NCBI RefSeq assembly: GCF_030547685.1
Contig: NZ_JAUOQM010000044.1
Coordinates: 135,637-199,636, forward strand
Length of the DNA: 64,000 bases
Reading direction: 5' to 3'
Origin: Gilvimarinus sp. 2_MG-2023
GTDB lineage: Bacteria; Pseudomonadota; Gammaproteobacteria; Pseudomonadales; Cellvibrionaceae
Below, piece by piece: positions 28,001 through 40,608 of this stretch (within the stretch, counting starts at the first letter, position 1; every line of letters begins with the position of its first letter). The notes beneath the pieces were generated by a model. The model saw nothing but the letters and a program-made list of their open reading frames with translations. It was not told the DNA's origin and searched no databases. Both the position numbers and the translations under genes were made by a program.

Positions 28001-29089
28001 ATGAAAACGCTAAAAGTTGAGCTGGGTGAGCGCAGCTACCCGATCTATATTGGAACCCATCTAACTCACGATGCCAGTTTGTTGGCGCCTCATGTGCACG
28101 GTAAGCAAGTGTGTGTGGTTACCAATGCTACCATTGCCCCGCTATACCTAGAGCACTATACAAGCCTGCTTCAACAGCAGGGCTTCGAGGTTTCCAGTGT
28201 GGAGCTGCCCGACGGCGAATCCTATAAAAATCTCGAAACCTTGGACCTTATTTTTACCCGGTTACTACAGGCGCGCTTTAACCGCAGCGGTACAGTACTC
28301 GCGCTCGGCGGCGGTGTGGTAGGGGATATGGCAGGCTTTGCCGCGGCCTGTTATCAGCGCGGCGTAAATTTTATTCAGGTGCCAACTACCTTGCTGTCGA
28401 TGGTGGACTCTTCAGTGGGGGGGAAGACCGGCGTTAATCATACCCTGGGTAAGAATATGATCGGTGCTTTCTATCAGCCCCAAGCCGTCTTGGCGGATGT
28501 GGCACAGCTGGCAACGCTCCCCAAACGAGAGTTGGCTGCCGGTGTGGCCGAAGTAATTAAGTACGGTTTAATTTGCGATCAAATGTTCTTTCAGTGGTTG
28601 GAAGAAAACATCGATCGCGTTATGAGCGGAGACCCTGAAGCGCTGGAATACTGCGTGGAGCGCTCTTGCCAGGATAAGGCTCAGGTGGTGGCTCAAGATG
28701 AACGCGAGGGCGGTATTCGCGCCATCTTAAACCTCGGCCATACTTTTGGCCACGCCATCGAAACGGCACAGGGTTACGGCAATTGGCTGCACGGTGAAGC
28801 GGTCGCCACAGGAATGCTTATGGCTGTCGATCTCTCTGTGCGTATGGGGTTAGTGGAAAATTCCGTTTTAGAGCGCGCTACGGTTTTGGTTTCACGGGCT
28901 GGGCTGCCCGTTATGGGGCCAGGCAATATGAGCAACGAGCAATACATGGAGTTAATGGCCGTGGATAAAAAAGTGCAAGATGGCCGGCTCAGGCTTATCT
29001 TGCTGCAGCAACTGGGCGAGGCTTTTGTTACCTCCGATATTGATATCGAAGCGCTCAATCATACACTGGACGCCTTCCGTCCTTCTTAG
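28001..29089 (+). CDS. aroB: 3-dehydroquinate synthase
   Basis: 362 residues. Converts DAHP to 3-dehydroquinate using NAD+ and a divalent metal. Visible signatures are [24 protein letters not shown], and the metal ligands in [11 protein letters not shown] and HGEAVATGM. It follows aroK after 50 nt on the same strand. Confidence 0.95.
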   Translation: MKTLKVELGERSYPIYIGTHLTHDASLLAPHVHGKQVCVVTNATIAPLYLEHYTSLLQQQGFEVSSVELPDGESYKNLETLDLIFTRLLQARFNRSGTVLALGGGVVGDMAGFAAACYQRGVNFIQVPTTLLSMVDSSVGGKTGVNHTLGKNMIGAFYQPQAVLADVAQLATLPKRELAAGVAEVIKYGLICDQMFFQWLEENIDRVMSGDPEALEYCVERSCQDKAQVVAQDEREGGIRAILNLGHTFGHAIETAQGYGNWLHGEAVATGMLMAVDLSVRMGLVENSVLERATVLVSRAGLPVMGPGNMSNEQYMELMAVDKKVQDGRLRLILLQQLGEAFVTSDIDIEALNHTLDAFRPS

Positions 29090-29103
29090 AGAGGTGTAGG
29101 CGC

Positions 29104-30747
29104 GTGTCTATTGCCGACTACAAGGAAAGCCTAGGGTTACATAGTGACCCATTCCAACTCAGCGAGGGGCGGCCCTGGCAAGGGCTGCGAGAGCTGGCGG
29201 TCAATCTTATTCACGAGCTGGAGTTCTCCTGCCCCCTAGTATGGGTGACCGGCCCACGTGGCGCGGGTAAAACGACTCTAGCCCAACATCTACAACAGCT
29301 TTTGGCGTGCAGAGGCGAAGTGTTGTTGTTTGACGCGGCTCAGGGCCATGGTCCACAGTATATCGCCCAACAGCTCAATGAGCTTCTATTATTAACTGCA
29401 CCGGAAAATTCGCGTGAGCTCCTCGCCCCCGCCGTCCAAGTATTTAACAGTGAGCAGGTAGACCCCATTGTTTTACTGGTAGATAACGTTGATCGGTTAC
29501 CCGAGAGAGAGCTTAACGGATGGCTTACCAGTTTACATCAGGCGGGGTTGTTGGCGAGCACAAAAATCAAACTGGTTGTGTTGGCCTGCCCGCCCCCAGG
29601 TGCTTTGGTACTTAACTCGGCTGTTCCTGTTCATCAGCTCACCTTACCTACCCCTAATTTAGTTGAGGCCACCGCATGGCTCAACGATCTTTTACTAGAG
29701 GCTGGCGCCAGTTTCTCTGTACTTGATGAAAAAAGCGTCACATCTTGGTGGTGTGAGGCGGAGGGTAATTTCAATAGGCTGGTTGAGCGAGCACGATTGC
29801 ATTTATTGGCAAATGGTAGAGCTTCAAGCCCTTTGCGGTCGGTGTCCGCAGGTACGATACCCGACTTGCCGAAATTAGATAATCCTTCAGCACAAATGCC
29901 GCCACTAGATTGTTTAGTATCGGAGGAGATGACTCAGGCCGATAAAGAGGCCTTAGCCTCCGCTGGTGATGGTGTTTCTGAATCACTTGATGTTCCGCAG
30001 TTGTCTACAAAAGGTCAGCCCTCAGGGCGCAGTTTGCCCGTAGGCCATATTCTGACAGTGGCGGCATTATTATCAGGATTAACGGTGTTGTATCTCTATA
30101 CTCCGGAAGAGAGGGTGGCGTCTCAGCGTGTGGTTACAGTGCAGTCTGAGAGCGGTAAGGCTCCCGCAGTATCGAGTGCGGCGACCACTAGAAATACTTC
30201 GGTTTGGACCCAGCCTTCCCAGCTTGAATCGACTGACTCAAAGCCGGGCTTGGTGCAGGAGCGGCAGTTCGAGTCGTTATCGGCAAGCTCGGTATCGATT
30301 GATGTTGAAAATGCGGCAACATTGAAGCAACGCTCGAGTCAAGGCTCTTTTGCCTCAAGTACGAAAACCGATACTACAGAGCTGCCAGCGGCAACGCAGG
30401 TCGATAACCAGCAAGAGGCTTATAGCAGTGTTAGGCCTCCAGCTCGCAAGTATAGTGACGATGAGCTGGAGATACTCTCTTGGTCTTCAAATTCCTATAC
30501 TTTGCAGGTGCTGGGGGCTAGTCAAAAAAATTCGGCGCTGAGTTATGTGGCAAGGCAAAGTAACAGTCAGGTCTTGCGTCTGTTTCAAACCGAGCGTAGC
30601 GGAAAACCGTGGTATGTGGTGTTGGCGGGTGTCTATCCAGATCGTGCGGCAGCGGAGGCCGCGAAACAAAATCTACCTGTTACCCAGCAGCGCGCACAGC
30701 CTTGGTTGCGCCAATTGAGTTCGGTTCAGCAGGATATTCTCGATTAA
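29104..30747 (+). CDS. damX: DamX-like protein: AAA ATPase domain, one membrane helix, SPOR domain
   Basis: A 547-residue protein with a GTG start 14 nt after aroB. The cytoplasmic N-terminal half is an ExeA-like ATPase with Walker A GPRGAGKTT at residues 50-58 and VLLVDNVDRL as Walker B. A membrane helix lies at about 316-336, followed by a Ser/Thr/Gln-rich periplasmic linker and a C-terminal SPOR domain (SYTLQVLGASQ onward) that targets septal peptidoglycan. It is the division-associated protein found downstream of aroB in Pseudomonas-type genomes; E. coli DamX is shorter and keeps the helix and SPOR parts. Confidence 0.88.
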   Translation: MSIADYKESLGLHSDPFQLSEGRPWQGLRELAVNLIHELEFSCPLVWVTGPRGAGKTTLAQHLQQLLACRGEVLLFDAAQGHGPQYIAQQLNELLLLTAPENSRELLAPAVQVFNSEQVDPIVLLVDNVDRLPERELNGWLTSLHQAGLLASTKIKLVVLACPPPGALVLNSAVPVHQLTLPTPNLVEATAWLNDLLLEAGASFSVLDEKSVTSWWCEAEGNFNRLVERARLHLLANGRASSPLRSVSAGTIPDLPKLDNPSAQMPPLDCLVSEEMTQADKEALASAGDGVSESLDVPQLSTKGQPSGRSLPVGHILTVAALLSGLTVLYLYTPEERVASQRVVTVQSESGKAPAVSSAATTRNTSVWTQPSQLESTDSKPGLVQERQFESLSASSVSIDVENAATLKQRSSQGSFASSTKTDTTELPAATQVDNQQEAYSSVRPPARKYSDDELEILSWSSNSYTLQVLGASQKNSALSYVARQSNSQVLRLFQTERSGKPWYVVLAGVYPDRAAAEAAKQNLPVTQQRAQPWLRQLSSVQQDILD

Positions 30748-30784
30748 GTGAGGCCTACAAGACCCTTGCTCGCTATATATTGTA

Positions 30785-30824
30785 AACCAAAAAAAACCTG
30801 GCAAGTGCCAGGTTTTTTTTGGTT
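30785..30824. terminator. Strong bidirectional terminator, damX versus convergent lipoprotein gene
   Basis: A perfect 18-bp stem (30785-30802 with 30807-30824) with a 4-nt loop, holding A8 on the left and T8 on the right around CCTGGC/GCCAGG. It serves convergent transcripts from both sides. Confidence 0.92.
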
Positions 30825-30837
30825 TTGTTAGCGTGGT

Positions 30838-32850
30838 TTAATTGGCCACTGCCTCATAGACCTCCACAGCAAAGTGACCAATTGTATAGGAGATGGGATC
30901 TGCGCCGCCATCGTTGTCGGGGTCGATATTCAGGGTAAGACTTACAATGCCTGAGCTAGCGCTACTGCCTGTTAGCTGAATGGTAACTAAGGTAGGCTCA
31001 TTGCGCGCCCCAATTGTGCTTGGTGTTACAGTCGCAGTAACGCCACTGAATGAGTTGATTTCTACTTGAGTGGCAGTGGGAAGGCCATTGCCGTTAACGT
31101 CCGCTAACAACAATTGAACAATGGCATTTTCACCATCCGATAGAGAAAGCACTCCTGATGGCTGGCCTGGGATTCTGCCGTCAGGGGTTAGGAAAAATCC
31201 CTGTAGAGCGCTAGTCATAATCAAAGAAACTGTGTCACGTACCAGAACGGAGTTGCGGCTACAGATGCCTGCGTTGTGGTCTGCCTGTCGGCAGAGGGCA
31301 CCGTTGTATATGCCGTTTCCCGGTTCGTAAGTGTTGCTGAATTCATTGTCGATATTCGCAATTTCTTCATCCGGATCGTGTTGGCCATTAAAATTACGAT
31401 CTATGTAGGGGGTGCCTAAGTCGTCACAGCCATACTGAGTGGAGGCAGCGGTTGAGATAGGTGCGGCGCGCAAACAGTTAATGGCGCGGAGGGTTGGATT
31501 ACCGTTGGTAGAGGTGGCAGTGTTAAACGTTTCACCGGCATCATATAAACCGTTATTGTTGTTGTCGTTAAAGGATTCATTGCCAATAGTGGTTGCCATT
31601 ACAATGGCGCGACCGTTCCGGCACTCGGTTTCTACGCCTGCTAGCAAACCGTTGGGTTCGCAGCGCAATACCGGTACGGTGCCAGACTCATCGGCATACA
31701 CTTGATTGTCACCTCTTGGTCGGGGGTTCGAGCTGCGCCAAGTTACAGCGCAGGTGCCTGGCGGGTAGAGGTCGGAGTTAGCGTTGTCTGGATTGATTTT
31801 TTCTTCGGTTAGGCAAGCTGCTTCAACGTTGCCGCCATTGGTAGTGAAGTATACGGGGGTGTCTTTGGGGACGGGGTTATTGAAGGCGTCTGCCAAGCTT
31901 ACGGTGATTTCGGACTCAATACCGTCCTGGTCCCAGCCGACGGGGTAAAGCAGCTCCGAGGCAATGCTCATACTGTTTTGGTCGGGTAGGCCGGTAGAGG
32001 CAACTACTCGACTCGATTGTGTGGTTACGCCATTGTCAGTAGTGGCTGATACTCGCACAGAGGTGGGGGTGCTGCCTGATTGAATTATGGTTGACACATA
32101 ACCTTCTTGGTCGGATATGTCATTGTCCTGAGTTAGGGTGATGCCGCCTGCATCGGTGTTAAGAGCAAAATTAACGGGTATGTCTTTAACGGGGGCGCCG
32201 GTGCCGCCGCGAATCTGGAATGTGACTTCCGAGGCTTCAGAGCCGCCGGTACCTTTTAATGAAATATACTCCGGCTCGGAGCTGACAAAGGTGACGGTGT
32301 TTACTGAATCTGGGGCAATAGGAATAATGCTACTGGCTGCTACGACAATGCCGTCATTAGTGGACGTTGCCTCAATTAAGTCTTCGCCGGTGCAGCTCGT
32401 GGCGGTATAGCGGATACTGGCGGTACCATTATTAGCGGTTACGATATTGCCGTCTTTCGTTTCGGTCACACCGTCGGTGATGGTGGTGACTTCGAAGTGT
32501 GCTTCGCCATTGATAAAACAGGTACTGTTAAAGACCACATCGCTAGCATTACCTAGTAGGCGATCGTTTCGGTACAAGTTAACCTGTAAAACAGTCGTGC
32601 CGCCGGGGGCTAGCATATTGTCATTTAGGTTGGTTTTAATTTCACCTGGGATAAACTCGCCATTGTCAACATAGCCAATGGAAACCGTGGTCGCGCTATC
32701 GCCATCGCCATCGGTATTGCCACTGCCGTCACCGTTGAGATTACCAAGGGCCGTGCCAGTGTTACCGCCGCCACAAGCGGCCAATCCTAGGCAAAGCGCC
32801 AGTGCGCTGCAGTATTTAGAAGCTTGTGCCCCGAATGTATGAATCCGCAT
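30838..32850 (-). CDS. Large Ig-like repeat lipoprotein, function unknown
   Basis: A 670-residue predicted lipoprotein. The signal ends LGLAAC with the lipidated cysteine at residue 26, followed by a Gly/Asn/Asp-rich tether (about 27-55). Beyond this are beta-sandwich segments resembling bacterial Ig-like (Big_1/invasin-type) domains: VTFQIRGGTGAPVKDIPVNF (about 205-225) and ITVSLADAFNNPVPKDTPVYF (about 298-318). Two Asp/Asn-rich loops, DNNNNGLYDAGE and DRNFNGQHDPDEE, look like calcium-binding turns. Eight or more cysteines are spread through the middle. It is probably an outer-membrane-anchored surface or adhesion protein. It interrupts the damX-gltB adjacency of related genomes, pointing to insertion in this lineage. 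Confidence 0.7.
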   Translation of the reverse strand: MRIHTFGAQASKYCSALALCLGLAACGGGNTGTALGNLNGDGSGNTDGDGDSATTVSIGYVDNGEFIPGEIKTNLNDNMLAPGGTTVLQVNLYRNDRLLGNASDVVFNSTCFINGEAHFEVTTITDGVTETKDGNIVTANNGTASIRYTATSCTGEDLIEATSTNDGIVVAASSIIPIAPDSVNTVTFVSSEPEYISLKGTGGSEASEVTFQIRGGTGAPVKDIPVNFALNTDAGGITLTQDNDISDQEGYVSTIIQSGSTPTSVRVSATTDNGVTTQSSRVVASTGLPDQNSMSIASELLYPVGWDQDGIESEITVSLADAFNNPVPKDTPVYFTTNGGNVEAACLTEEKINPDNANSDLYPPGTCAVTWRSSNPRPRGDNQVYADESGTVPVLRCEPNGLLAGVETECRNGRAIVMATTIGNESFNDNNNNGLYDAGETFNTATSTNGNPTLRAINCLRAAPISTAASTQYGCDDLGTPYIDRNFNGQHDPDEEIANIDNEFSNTYEPGNGIYNGALCRQADHNAGICSRNSVLVRDTVSLIMTSALQGFFLTPDGRIPGQPSGVLSLSDGENAIVQLLLADVNGNGLPTATQVEINSFSGVTATVTPSTIGARNEPTLVTIQLTGSSASSGIVSLTLNIDPDNDGGADPISYTIGHFAVEVYEAVAN

Positions 32851-33244
32851 ATCTAAGTCCTGAAATTATCGGAATTGTCATTGTTCTTCGCCACCGAAGC
32901 GCCTGACGGTTTTTATCCTGACGGCGCTTTTGGGGTGGGAAATCCGTGTTTGCGAACGAAATCTGCCCGAAACACCGCTCCAATTGCTTAAACTAGCGCA
33001 ATTTTCGAGCGGGATAAAGGCCTTATTGAATGAAAATGGCGATTAGTGACACATTTTTACAAATTCTTTTAATTTCAGGCCCTTGTTGTTAGGTGTTATT
33101 GTAGTTTCTAGTTGTGTTGTTGGCCAATTTAAGCTTGGGTTATTGCAATTGAAGCCACTTGCGCCTAACCTCGGACTTCATATTCAGCACCTTCATTTTA
33201 ACAACCTAGAACGGCCGTAAATGGCTGGGATAATGCTTGTCCGC

Positions 33245-33273
33245 TTGCCTAAAAGGGCTCTAGCGGGTAATAT
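33245..33273 (+). promoter_or_regulatory. Sigma70-type promoter upstream of gltB
   Basis: TTGCCT (33245-33250), exactly 17 nt of spacer, and TAATAT (33268-33273). The start point would be near 33280, only about 9 nt before a terminator hairpin and about 107 nt before the gltB ATG. Confidence 0.55.
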
Positions 33274-33288
33274 TCTGCGCCCATTTGT

Positions 33289-33315
33289 AAGCCCCTCTAG
33301 TTCAGGGGCTTTTTT
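33289..33315 (+). terminator. Intrinsic terminator or attenuator ahead of gltB
   Basis: AAGCCCCT (33289-33296), a 7-nt loop, AGGGGCTT (33304-33311) and a T6 run to 33315. It could end a short RNA from upstream or act as an attenuator in the gltB leader. Confidence 0.7.
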
Positions 33316-33386
33316 GTCTGGCGCGCTGTAATGACCTTTGGTAGTCGGCGGCGCGGGTTTAAACAGTATTAATTGAGAGACAGCGT

Positions 33387-36300
33387 ATGACCACTGGTCT
33401 GTACAGTTTGGACGAGTTTAAAGATAACTGTGGCTTTGGGTTGATTGCCCATTTAAAAGGCAAAACCAGCCACCGTTTGCTTGAAACTGCGATCGAGTCA
33501 TTGACCTGCATGACTCACCGCGGTGGTATTGCGGCCGATGGCAAAACCGGTGACGGTTGTGGCCTACTGCTGCAAAAACCGGACTCATTCTTGCGCACTG
33601 TGGCCGCCGAGGCTGGTTGCATGCCGCTGGCAGAGCTATACGGTGTCGGTTCCGTGATGTTGAGCCGCAGCGTTGAAAAAGCCGCCGCTGCACGTGAGGC
33701 GCTGGAGCAAGCACTGGCTGCAGAAGGGCTAGAAGTGGCCGGCTGGCGCGAATTGCCGGTGGATTCTAGCTGCCTGGGCCCCATGGCTCTGGAGTCTTTG
33801 CCGCTGTTTAATCATGTGTTTGTTAATGGCGTTGGCGAGCTAAGTAATGAAGAGTTCAGCGCTAAGCTGCTGATGGCACGCCGCCGCACTGAGCTGGCTT
33901 TAAAAGATGACAAAGCGTTTTATATTGCCAGCCTGAGCACCAGCATCCTGTCTTATAAAGGCTTGATGATGCCGGTGGATTTGCCCAAATTTTTTACTGA
34001 TTTGGCCGATGAGCGTCTGGAGACCGCTATTTGTGTCTTCCATCAGCGCTTTTCCACCAATACCAGCCCACAGTGGCCGCTGGCTCAGCCATTCCGTATG
34101 TTGGCTCACAACGGTGAAATCAACACCGTAATGGGCAACCGCAACTGGTCGGTAGCGCGTACCGATAAGTTTTCGACCCCGTTGCTGCCTAAAATCACCG
34201 AAGTGGCCCCATTGGTCAACCGCACCGGCTCCGATTCGTCCAGCTTGGATAATATGCTGGAAGTGCTGCTTATTGGTGGTATGGAATTACATCGCGCGGT
34301 GCGTATGCTGGTACCACCAGCGTGGCAGAACGTTGAGCATATGGACTCCGATCTGCGCGCCTTCTACGAATATAACTCCATGCACGTGGAGCCTTGGGAT
34401 GGCCCGGCCGGCTTGGTGATTACCGATGGCCGCTACGCGGTGTGTACACTGGATCGCAACGGTTTACGTCCTTCGCGCTGGGTTATTACCAAAGATGATC
34501 TGATTACTGTGGCGTCTGAGGTGGGTGTATACGACTACAAACCCGAGGACGTGGTGGCTAAAGGTCGCTTGGGGCCGGGCCAAATCTTATCGGTGGACAC
34601 CGAAACCGGCAAACTCTATCACACGCAAGATATCGACAACCAGCTCAAGCAGGGCAAGCCCTATAAGCAATGGTTAAAAGATAACGCGGTGCGTATTGAG
34701 TCGACCTTGGAATCAGATGTAGCCGAAAATGGCTTGTCTGAGGCTGATATGAAAGCCTACATGAAGCAGTACCAGGTGACCTTTGAGGAGCGTGATCAGG
34801 TTTTACGCCCACTGGCCGAAGGTGGTCAAGAGGCTGTAGGCTCTATGGGTGATGATACCCCCATGGCAGTGCTGTCCAGTAAACAACGTCAATTGTACGA
34901 TTACTTCCGCCAGCAATTTGCGCAGGTAACCAACCCGCCGATTGATCCACTGCGCGAAGCGATTGTGATGTCGCTGGAGACTTGTGTGGGTCGCGAACTC
35001 TCCGTGTACGAAGAGACTGAGGCACACGCCAACCGGGTGATTTTATCTTCACCGGTGCTGTCGCCGGCTAAATTCCGCTCTTTGAAAAATTTAGGCCGCG
35101 ATGACTACCGGGCGCAAACCTTTAGCTTGGCTTATGATCCCGCTAACCTTAATTTGCAACAAGCGATTGAAAAGTTGCGCGATGATGTAGCCGAAGCGGT
35201 TCGTCAAGGCGCCGTTATTGTTATTCTCAGCGATATGGGGCTGCAAAAAGGCCAGTTGCCTATGCATGCGCTACTGGCTACCGGTGCCGTGCATCACTAC
35301 CTGACCCAAGAAGGTTTGCGTTGTGACGCTAACATCGTGGTAGAAACCGGCACGGCGCGCGATTCACATCAAGTTGCCACCCTGATTGGCTACGGGGCAA
35401 CGGCGGTCTATCCATACCTTAGCTACTACCTAATGAACGATTTGATTGACACCGGCGAACTGCTTATCGATGTGGATCAAGCCTATAAAAATTACCGTAA
35501 AGGCCTGGATAAAGGTTTGTTGAAGATTCTTTCCAAAATGGGAATCTCGACCATTACTTCTTATCGCGGCGCTCAATTGTTTGAAGCCATTGGCTTGGCG
35601 GAAGATGTGGTCGACATGTGCTTCCCGGGCACCGCCTCGCGCATTAAAGGCGCACGCTTTGAGGATTTACAGGCCGACCAACAAGCGCTGGCCAAAACAG
35701 CCTGGTTGGATCGCAAGCCTATTGTTCAGGGTGGTTTGCTCAAATACGTGCACGGCCAGGAATACCACGCCTTTAATCCGGATGTGGTGCAAGCTCTACA
35801 AGACGCTGTGCAAACCGGTGAGTGGAAGCAGTGGCAAAAATACTCTGACTTAGTGAACCACCGCCCGGTAGCAACCCTGCGTGATCTAATTAAAGTTCGC
35901 GGCGGTGCTGGTGAGCCGGTCGCACTGGATGAGGTAGAGCCAGTAGAGTCCATTATAAAACGCTTTGACTCCGCCGGCATGTCACTCGGCGCCCTGTCGC
36001 CCGAGGCACACGAAGCTCTGGCGGAGGCAATGAACTCCCTGGGTGGTCGTTCCAATAGCGGTGAAGGTGGTGAAGACCCCGTGCGTTTCAACTCGCCCAA
36101 GGTGTCTAAAATCAAGCAGATTGCCTCAGGCCGTTTTGGGGTAACGCCTCACTATTTGGTCAATGCCGAAGTGTTGCAAATTAAAGTAGCACAGGGTGCC
36201 AAGCCCGGTGAGGGCGGTCAGTTGCCCGGTGGCAAAGTGAATGATTTGATTGCACGCTTGCGCTACTCGGTGCCTGGCGTCACACTGATTTCACCTCCGC

Positions 36301-37841
36301 CGCATCACGATATTTACTCGATTGAAGACTTGGCGCAGCTGATTTACGACCTCAAGCAGGTCAACCCGGATGCGCTTGTATCGGTTAAGTTGGTGTCTCG
36401 CCCTGGCGTGGGTACTATTGCTGCGGGTGTGGCTAAGGCCTACGCTGATTTGATTACGATTTCTGGCTACGACGGCGGTACCGCGGCCAGTCCGCTGACT
36501 TCCATCCGTTTTGCCGGCTCTCCATGGGAGCTGGGGCTGTCGGAAACGCATCAAACGCTGCGTGCCAATGATCTGCGCGATAAGGTTCGGGTACAAACCG
36601 ATGGCGGTTTAAAAACGGGCCTCGATGTCATTAAAGCCGCTATGCTCGGCGCTGAAAGCTTTGGTTTCGGTACGGCACCAATGGTGGCTTTGGGTTGTAA
36701 ATATCTGCGTATTTGTCACCTGAACAACTGCGCCACCGGTGTTGCTACGCAAAATGAGAAGCTGCGCCGTGACCACTACATCGGCACCGTGGAAATGGCG
36801 AAAAACTTTTTCCGCTTTGTCGCTGAGGAAGCGCGATTGCTGATGGCCGATTTAGGCGTGCGGACCTTGGCTGAGTTAGTCGGCCGTGTCGATTTATTAG
36901 AATTGACCGAAGGCACGACTGCGAAACAGAAACAATTGGATTTGAGTCCGATTGTGCATACCGATGATTTCCTTGCTACCAAGCCTCAGCTTTGCGCGGT
37001 GGAGCGCAATGTACCTTTCGATAAAGGTGAGATGGCCGAGGCAATGGTGCGCGAGCTCTTGCCCAGTATTGAAGCCAGAACCGGTGGAGAATTCGCGTTT
37101 CATATCACCAATTGCGACCGCTCCATCGGGGCTCGCATCAGCGGTGAAATAGCTAAGCGTTACGGCAACCAAGGCATGGCCGACAAACCTATCAAACTGA
37201 ACCTCACCGGTATTGCCGGACAGAGTTTCGGTGTTTGGAACGCAGGTGGCTTAGAGATGTATTTGCAAGGCGATGCCAACGACTATGTCGGCAAAGGTAT
37301 GGCTGGCGGTAAGATCGTTATTCGTCCGCCGCAAGGGTCAGAATTCGCAACCAACAAAACCAGCATTATCGGTAACACCTGTTTGTACGGTGCCACCGGC
37401 GGTAAATTGTATGCAGCCGGTACAGCCGGTGAGCGTTGCGGTGTGCGTAACTCTGGAGCCCATGTTGTGGTGGAAGGCGCCGGTGATCACTGTTGTGAAT
37501 ACATGACCGGCGGTGTTGTCACTGTACTGGGTAATACCGGGGTTAACTTCGGTGCCGGTATGACCGGTGGTTTTGCCTATGTCCTGGATGACGACAATAG
37601 CTTTGTTGATCGCTACAACCACGAGCTGGTTGAGATCCATCGAATTGATACCGAATCACTTGAAGCCCATCGCAATAACTTGCGCGGCATAATCGAAGAA
37701 TTTACCGACGAAACCGACAGCGCTTGGGGAGCCGAGTTGCTGGCCGAGTTTGATGATTACGTGGGTAAATTCTGGTTAGTCAAACCCAAAGCAGCCAGTT
37801 TTAAAAGCTTGTTAGACAGCATTAAAACACGCGGCGAATAA
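33387..37841 (+). CDS. gltB: Glutamate synthase (NADPH), large subunit
   Basis: 1484 residues. Transfers the amide of glutamine to 2-oxoglutarate, giving two glutamates. The N-terminal glutaminase nucleophile is Cys15 ([10 protein letters not shown]), so a 14-residue propeptide is expected to be cleaved. The amidotransferase domain runs to about residue 430, followed by a central domain. The FMN synthase domain includes [10 protein letters not shown], and the 3Fe-4S cysteines lie in [14 protein letters not shown]-terminal beta-helix has GXXGG repeats ([20 protein letters not shown]). It is co-transcribed with gltD and works with glutamine synthetase, whose regulator GlnE is at the start of this window. 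Confidence 0.97.
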   Translation: MTTGLYSLDEFKDNCGFGLIAHLKGKTSHRLLETAIESLTCMTHRGGIAADGKTGDGCGLLLQKPDSFLRTVAAEAGCMPLAELYGVGSVMLSRSVEKAAAAREALEQALAAEGLEVAGWRELPVDSSCLGPMALESLPLFNHVFVNGVGELSNEEFSAKLLMARRRTELALKDDKAFYIASLSTSILSYKGLMMPVDLPKFFTDLADERLETAICVFHQRFSTNTSPQWPLAQPFRMLAHNGEINTVMGNRNWSVARTDKFSTPLLPKITEVAPLVNRTGSDSSSLDNMLEVLLIGGMELHRAVRMLVPPAWQNVEHMDSDLRAFYEYNSMHVEPWDGPAGLVITDGRYAVCTLDRNGLRPSRWVITKDDLITVASEVGVYDYKPEDVVAKGRLGPGQILSVDTETGKLYHTQDIDNQLKQGKPYKQWLKDNAVRIESTLESDVAENGLSEADMKAYMKQYQVTFEERDQVLRPLAEGGQEAVGSMGDDTPMAVLSSKQRQLYDYFRQQFAQVTNPPIDPLREAIVMSLETCVGRELSVYEETEAHANRVILSSPVLSPAKFRSLKNLGRDDYRAQTFSLAYDPANLNLQQAIEKLRDDVAEAVRQGAVIVILSDMGLQKGQLPMHALLATGAVHHYLTQEGLRCDANIVVETGTARDSHQVATLIGYGATAVYPYLSYYLMNDLIDTGELLIDVDQAYKNYRKGLDKGLLKILSKMGISTITSYRGAQLFEAIGLAEDVVDMCFPGTASRIKGARFEDLQADQQALAKTAWLDRKPIVQGGLLKYVHGQEYHAFNPDVVQALQDAVQTGEWKQWQKYSDLVNHRPVATLRDLIKVRGGAGEPVALDEVEPVESIIKRFDSAGMSLGALSPEAHEALAEAMNSLGGRSNSGEGGEDPVRFNSPKVSKIKQIASGRFGVTPHYLVNAEVLQIKVAQGAKPGEGGQLPGGKVNDLIARLRYSVPGVTLISPPPHHDIYSIEDLAQLIYDLKQVNPDALVSVKLVSRPGVGTIAAGVAKAYADLITISGYDGGTAASPLTSIRFAGSPWELGLSETHQTLRANDLRDKVRVQTDGGLKTGLDVIKAAMLGAESFGFGTAPMVALGCKYLRICHLNNCATGVATQNEKLRRDHYIGTVEMAKNFFRFVAEEARLLMADLGVRTLAELVGRVDLLELTEGTTAKQKQLDLSPIVHTDDFLATKPQLCAVERNVPFDKGEMAEAMVRELLPSIEARTGGEFAFHITNCDRSIGARISGEIAKRYGNQGMADKPIKLNLTGIAGQSFGVWNAGGLEMYLQGDANDYVGKGMAGGKIVIRPPQGSEFATNKTSIIGNTCLYGATGGKLYAAGTAGERCGVRNSGAHVVVEGAGDHCCEYMTGGVVTVLGNTGVNFGAGMTGGFAYVLDDDNSFVDRYNHELVEIHRIDTESLEAHRNNLRGIIEEFTDETDSAWGAELLAEFDDYVGKFWLVKPKAASFKSLLDSIKTRGE

Positions 37842-39293
<1,452 letters not shown>

Positions 39294-39296
39294 TCG

Positions 39297-39324
39297 AAAA
39301 GCCGGTCTTATGACCGGCTTTTTT
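39297..39324 (+). terminator. Terminator after gltD
   Basis: AAAAGCCGGTC (39297-39307), a 4-nt loop, GACCGGCTTTT (39312-39322) and further Ts. It separates gltBD from hemE. Confidence 0.88.
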
Positions 39325-39365
39325 ATGCCAGTGTTTGCCCCATAATAAATTGAGTACAGAGTCCG

Positions 39366-40424
39366 ATGATGAGCGAGTTAAAGAACGACCGTTTTTTGCG
39401 CGCGCTATTGCGCCAACCCGTTGATATGACCCCAGTCTGGATGATGCGCCAGGCCGGTCGCTATTTGCCTGAGTATCGAGCCTCCAGAGCAAAAGCCGGT
39501 AACTTTATGGGGTTGTGTGGCAATCCGGAAATGGCTTGCGAGGTAACCATGCAGCCGTTGGAGCGCTACCCATTGGATGCGGCTATTTTGTTTTCCGATA
39601 TTCTTACCATTCCCGATGCAATGGGATTAGGGCTGTATTTTGAAACGGGCGAGGGTCCAAAGTTTAAAAAGCCGGTAAGAACAGAAGCCGATATTAACGC
39701 TTTAAAAATTATCGATCCGCACAAAGATTTGCCTTATGTCGTGGATGCGGTCAGCCTGATCCGTCGTGAGCTGAATGGCCGCGTTCCCTTGATTGGCTTT
39801 TCCGGTAGCCCCTGGACACTGGCCACCTATATGATTGAGGGTGGTTCCAGTAAAGATTTTCGCCGCGCTAAGCAAATGATGTACAACACTCCCGAGCTGA
39901 TGCATCAGTTGTTGGATACTCTGGCTGAGTCGGTCATCGTCTATCTCAATGCCCAAATTGAAGCTGGTGCCCAAGCGGTACAGATTTTTGATACCTGGGG
40001 TGGAGCCTTATCTCACGTTGCCTATCAAGAGTTTTCGCTGCACTACATGAATAAAATTGTCGCCGGGCTTATCCGCGAACGCGAGGGACGCCGCGTGCCA
40101 GTGATATTGTTTACCAAGGGCGGAGGTCAGTGGTTAGAATCAATGGCCGATACCGGCGCCGATGCATTGGGTTTAGACTGGACAACCGATATGAGCCAGG
40201 CTCGCGCCCGGGTGGGTGATCGGGTAGCGTTACAGGGCAATATGGATCCAACCATTCTCTACGCCTCGCCTGAGCGAATTCGCGAAGAAGTTAAACGCAT
40301 TTTGGGCTCCTTTGGGCCCGGCCCGGGCCACGTTTTTAACCTAGGGCATGGGATTACACCAGAGGTTGACCCCGAGCACGCGGGCGCATTTATTCGAGCA
40401 GTTCACGAATTTTCAAGCTGTTAG
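39366..40424 (+). CDS. hemE: Uroporphyrinogen decarboxylase
   Basis: 352 residues. Removes four carboxyl groups from uroporphyrinogen III to give coproporphyrinogen III in haem synthesis. Signatures are [25 protein letters not shown] and the [13 protein letters not shown] region. Two adjacent ATGs (39366 and 39369) are possible starts. It follows gltD across a terminator, the same gene order as in Pseudomonas. Confidence 0.96.
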   Translation: MMSELKNDRFLRALLRQPVDMTPVWMMRQAGRYLPEYRASRAKAGNFMGLCGNPEMACEVTMQPLERYPLDAAILFSDILTIPDAMGLGLYFETGEGPKFKKPVRTEADINALKIIDPHKDLPYVVDAVSLIRRELNGRVPLIGFSGSPWTLATYMIEGGSSKDFRRAKQMMYNTPELMHQLLDTLAESVIVYLNAQIEAGAQAVQIFDTWGGALSHVAYQEFSLHYMNKIVAGLIREREGRRVPVILFTKGGGQWLESMADTGADALGLDWTTDMSQARARVGDRVALQGNMDPTILYASPERIREEVKRILGSFGPGPGHVFNLGHGITPEVDPEHAGAFIRAVHEFSSC

Positions 40425-40608
40425 ACGGTAAAAGTGGCCGGATATGGCACATTTATTGTTTATTGATTAAACTGCCAGCTGTAGGGAATTTCCGGTACGG
40501 CGCCTGTGCTTGGCACTTCTGGCAGATCTAAGCTGTGAGTGCGAAGCTTGATAACGCTGGAGCAGGGCGCCCGGGTGAGGATGACCCGGTATACACGAGA
40601 GGTAGTTT

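Larger units (their letters stand above)
32851..33386. other. Non-coding region upstream of gltB and of the lipoprotein gene
   Basis: 536 nt without a gene. Near the lipoprotein start, CCTGACGG occurs twice (about 32902-32924) inside an AGCGCC/GGCGCT inverted repeat. Towards gltB there is a good promoter (33245-33273) directly followed by an intrinsic terminator (33289-33315). The middle is AT-rich and featureless. Confidence 0.5.
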
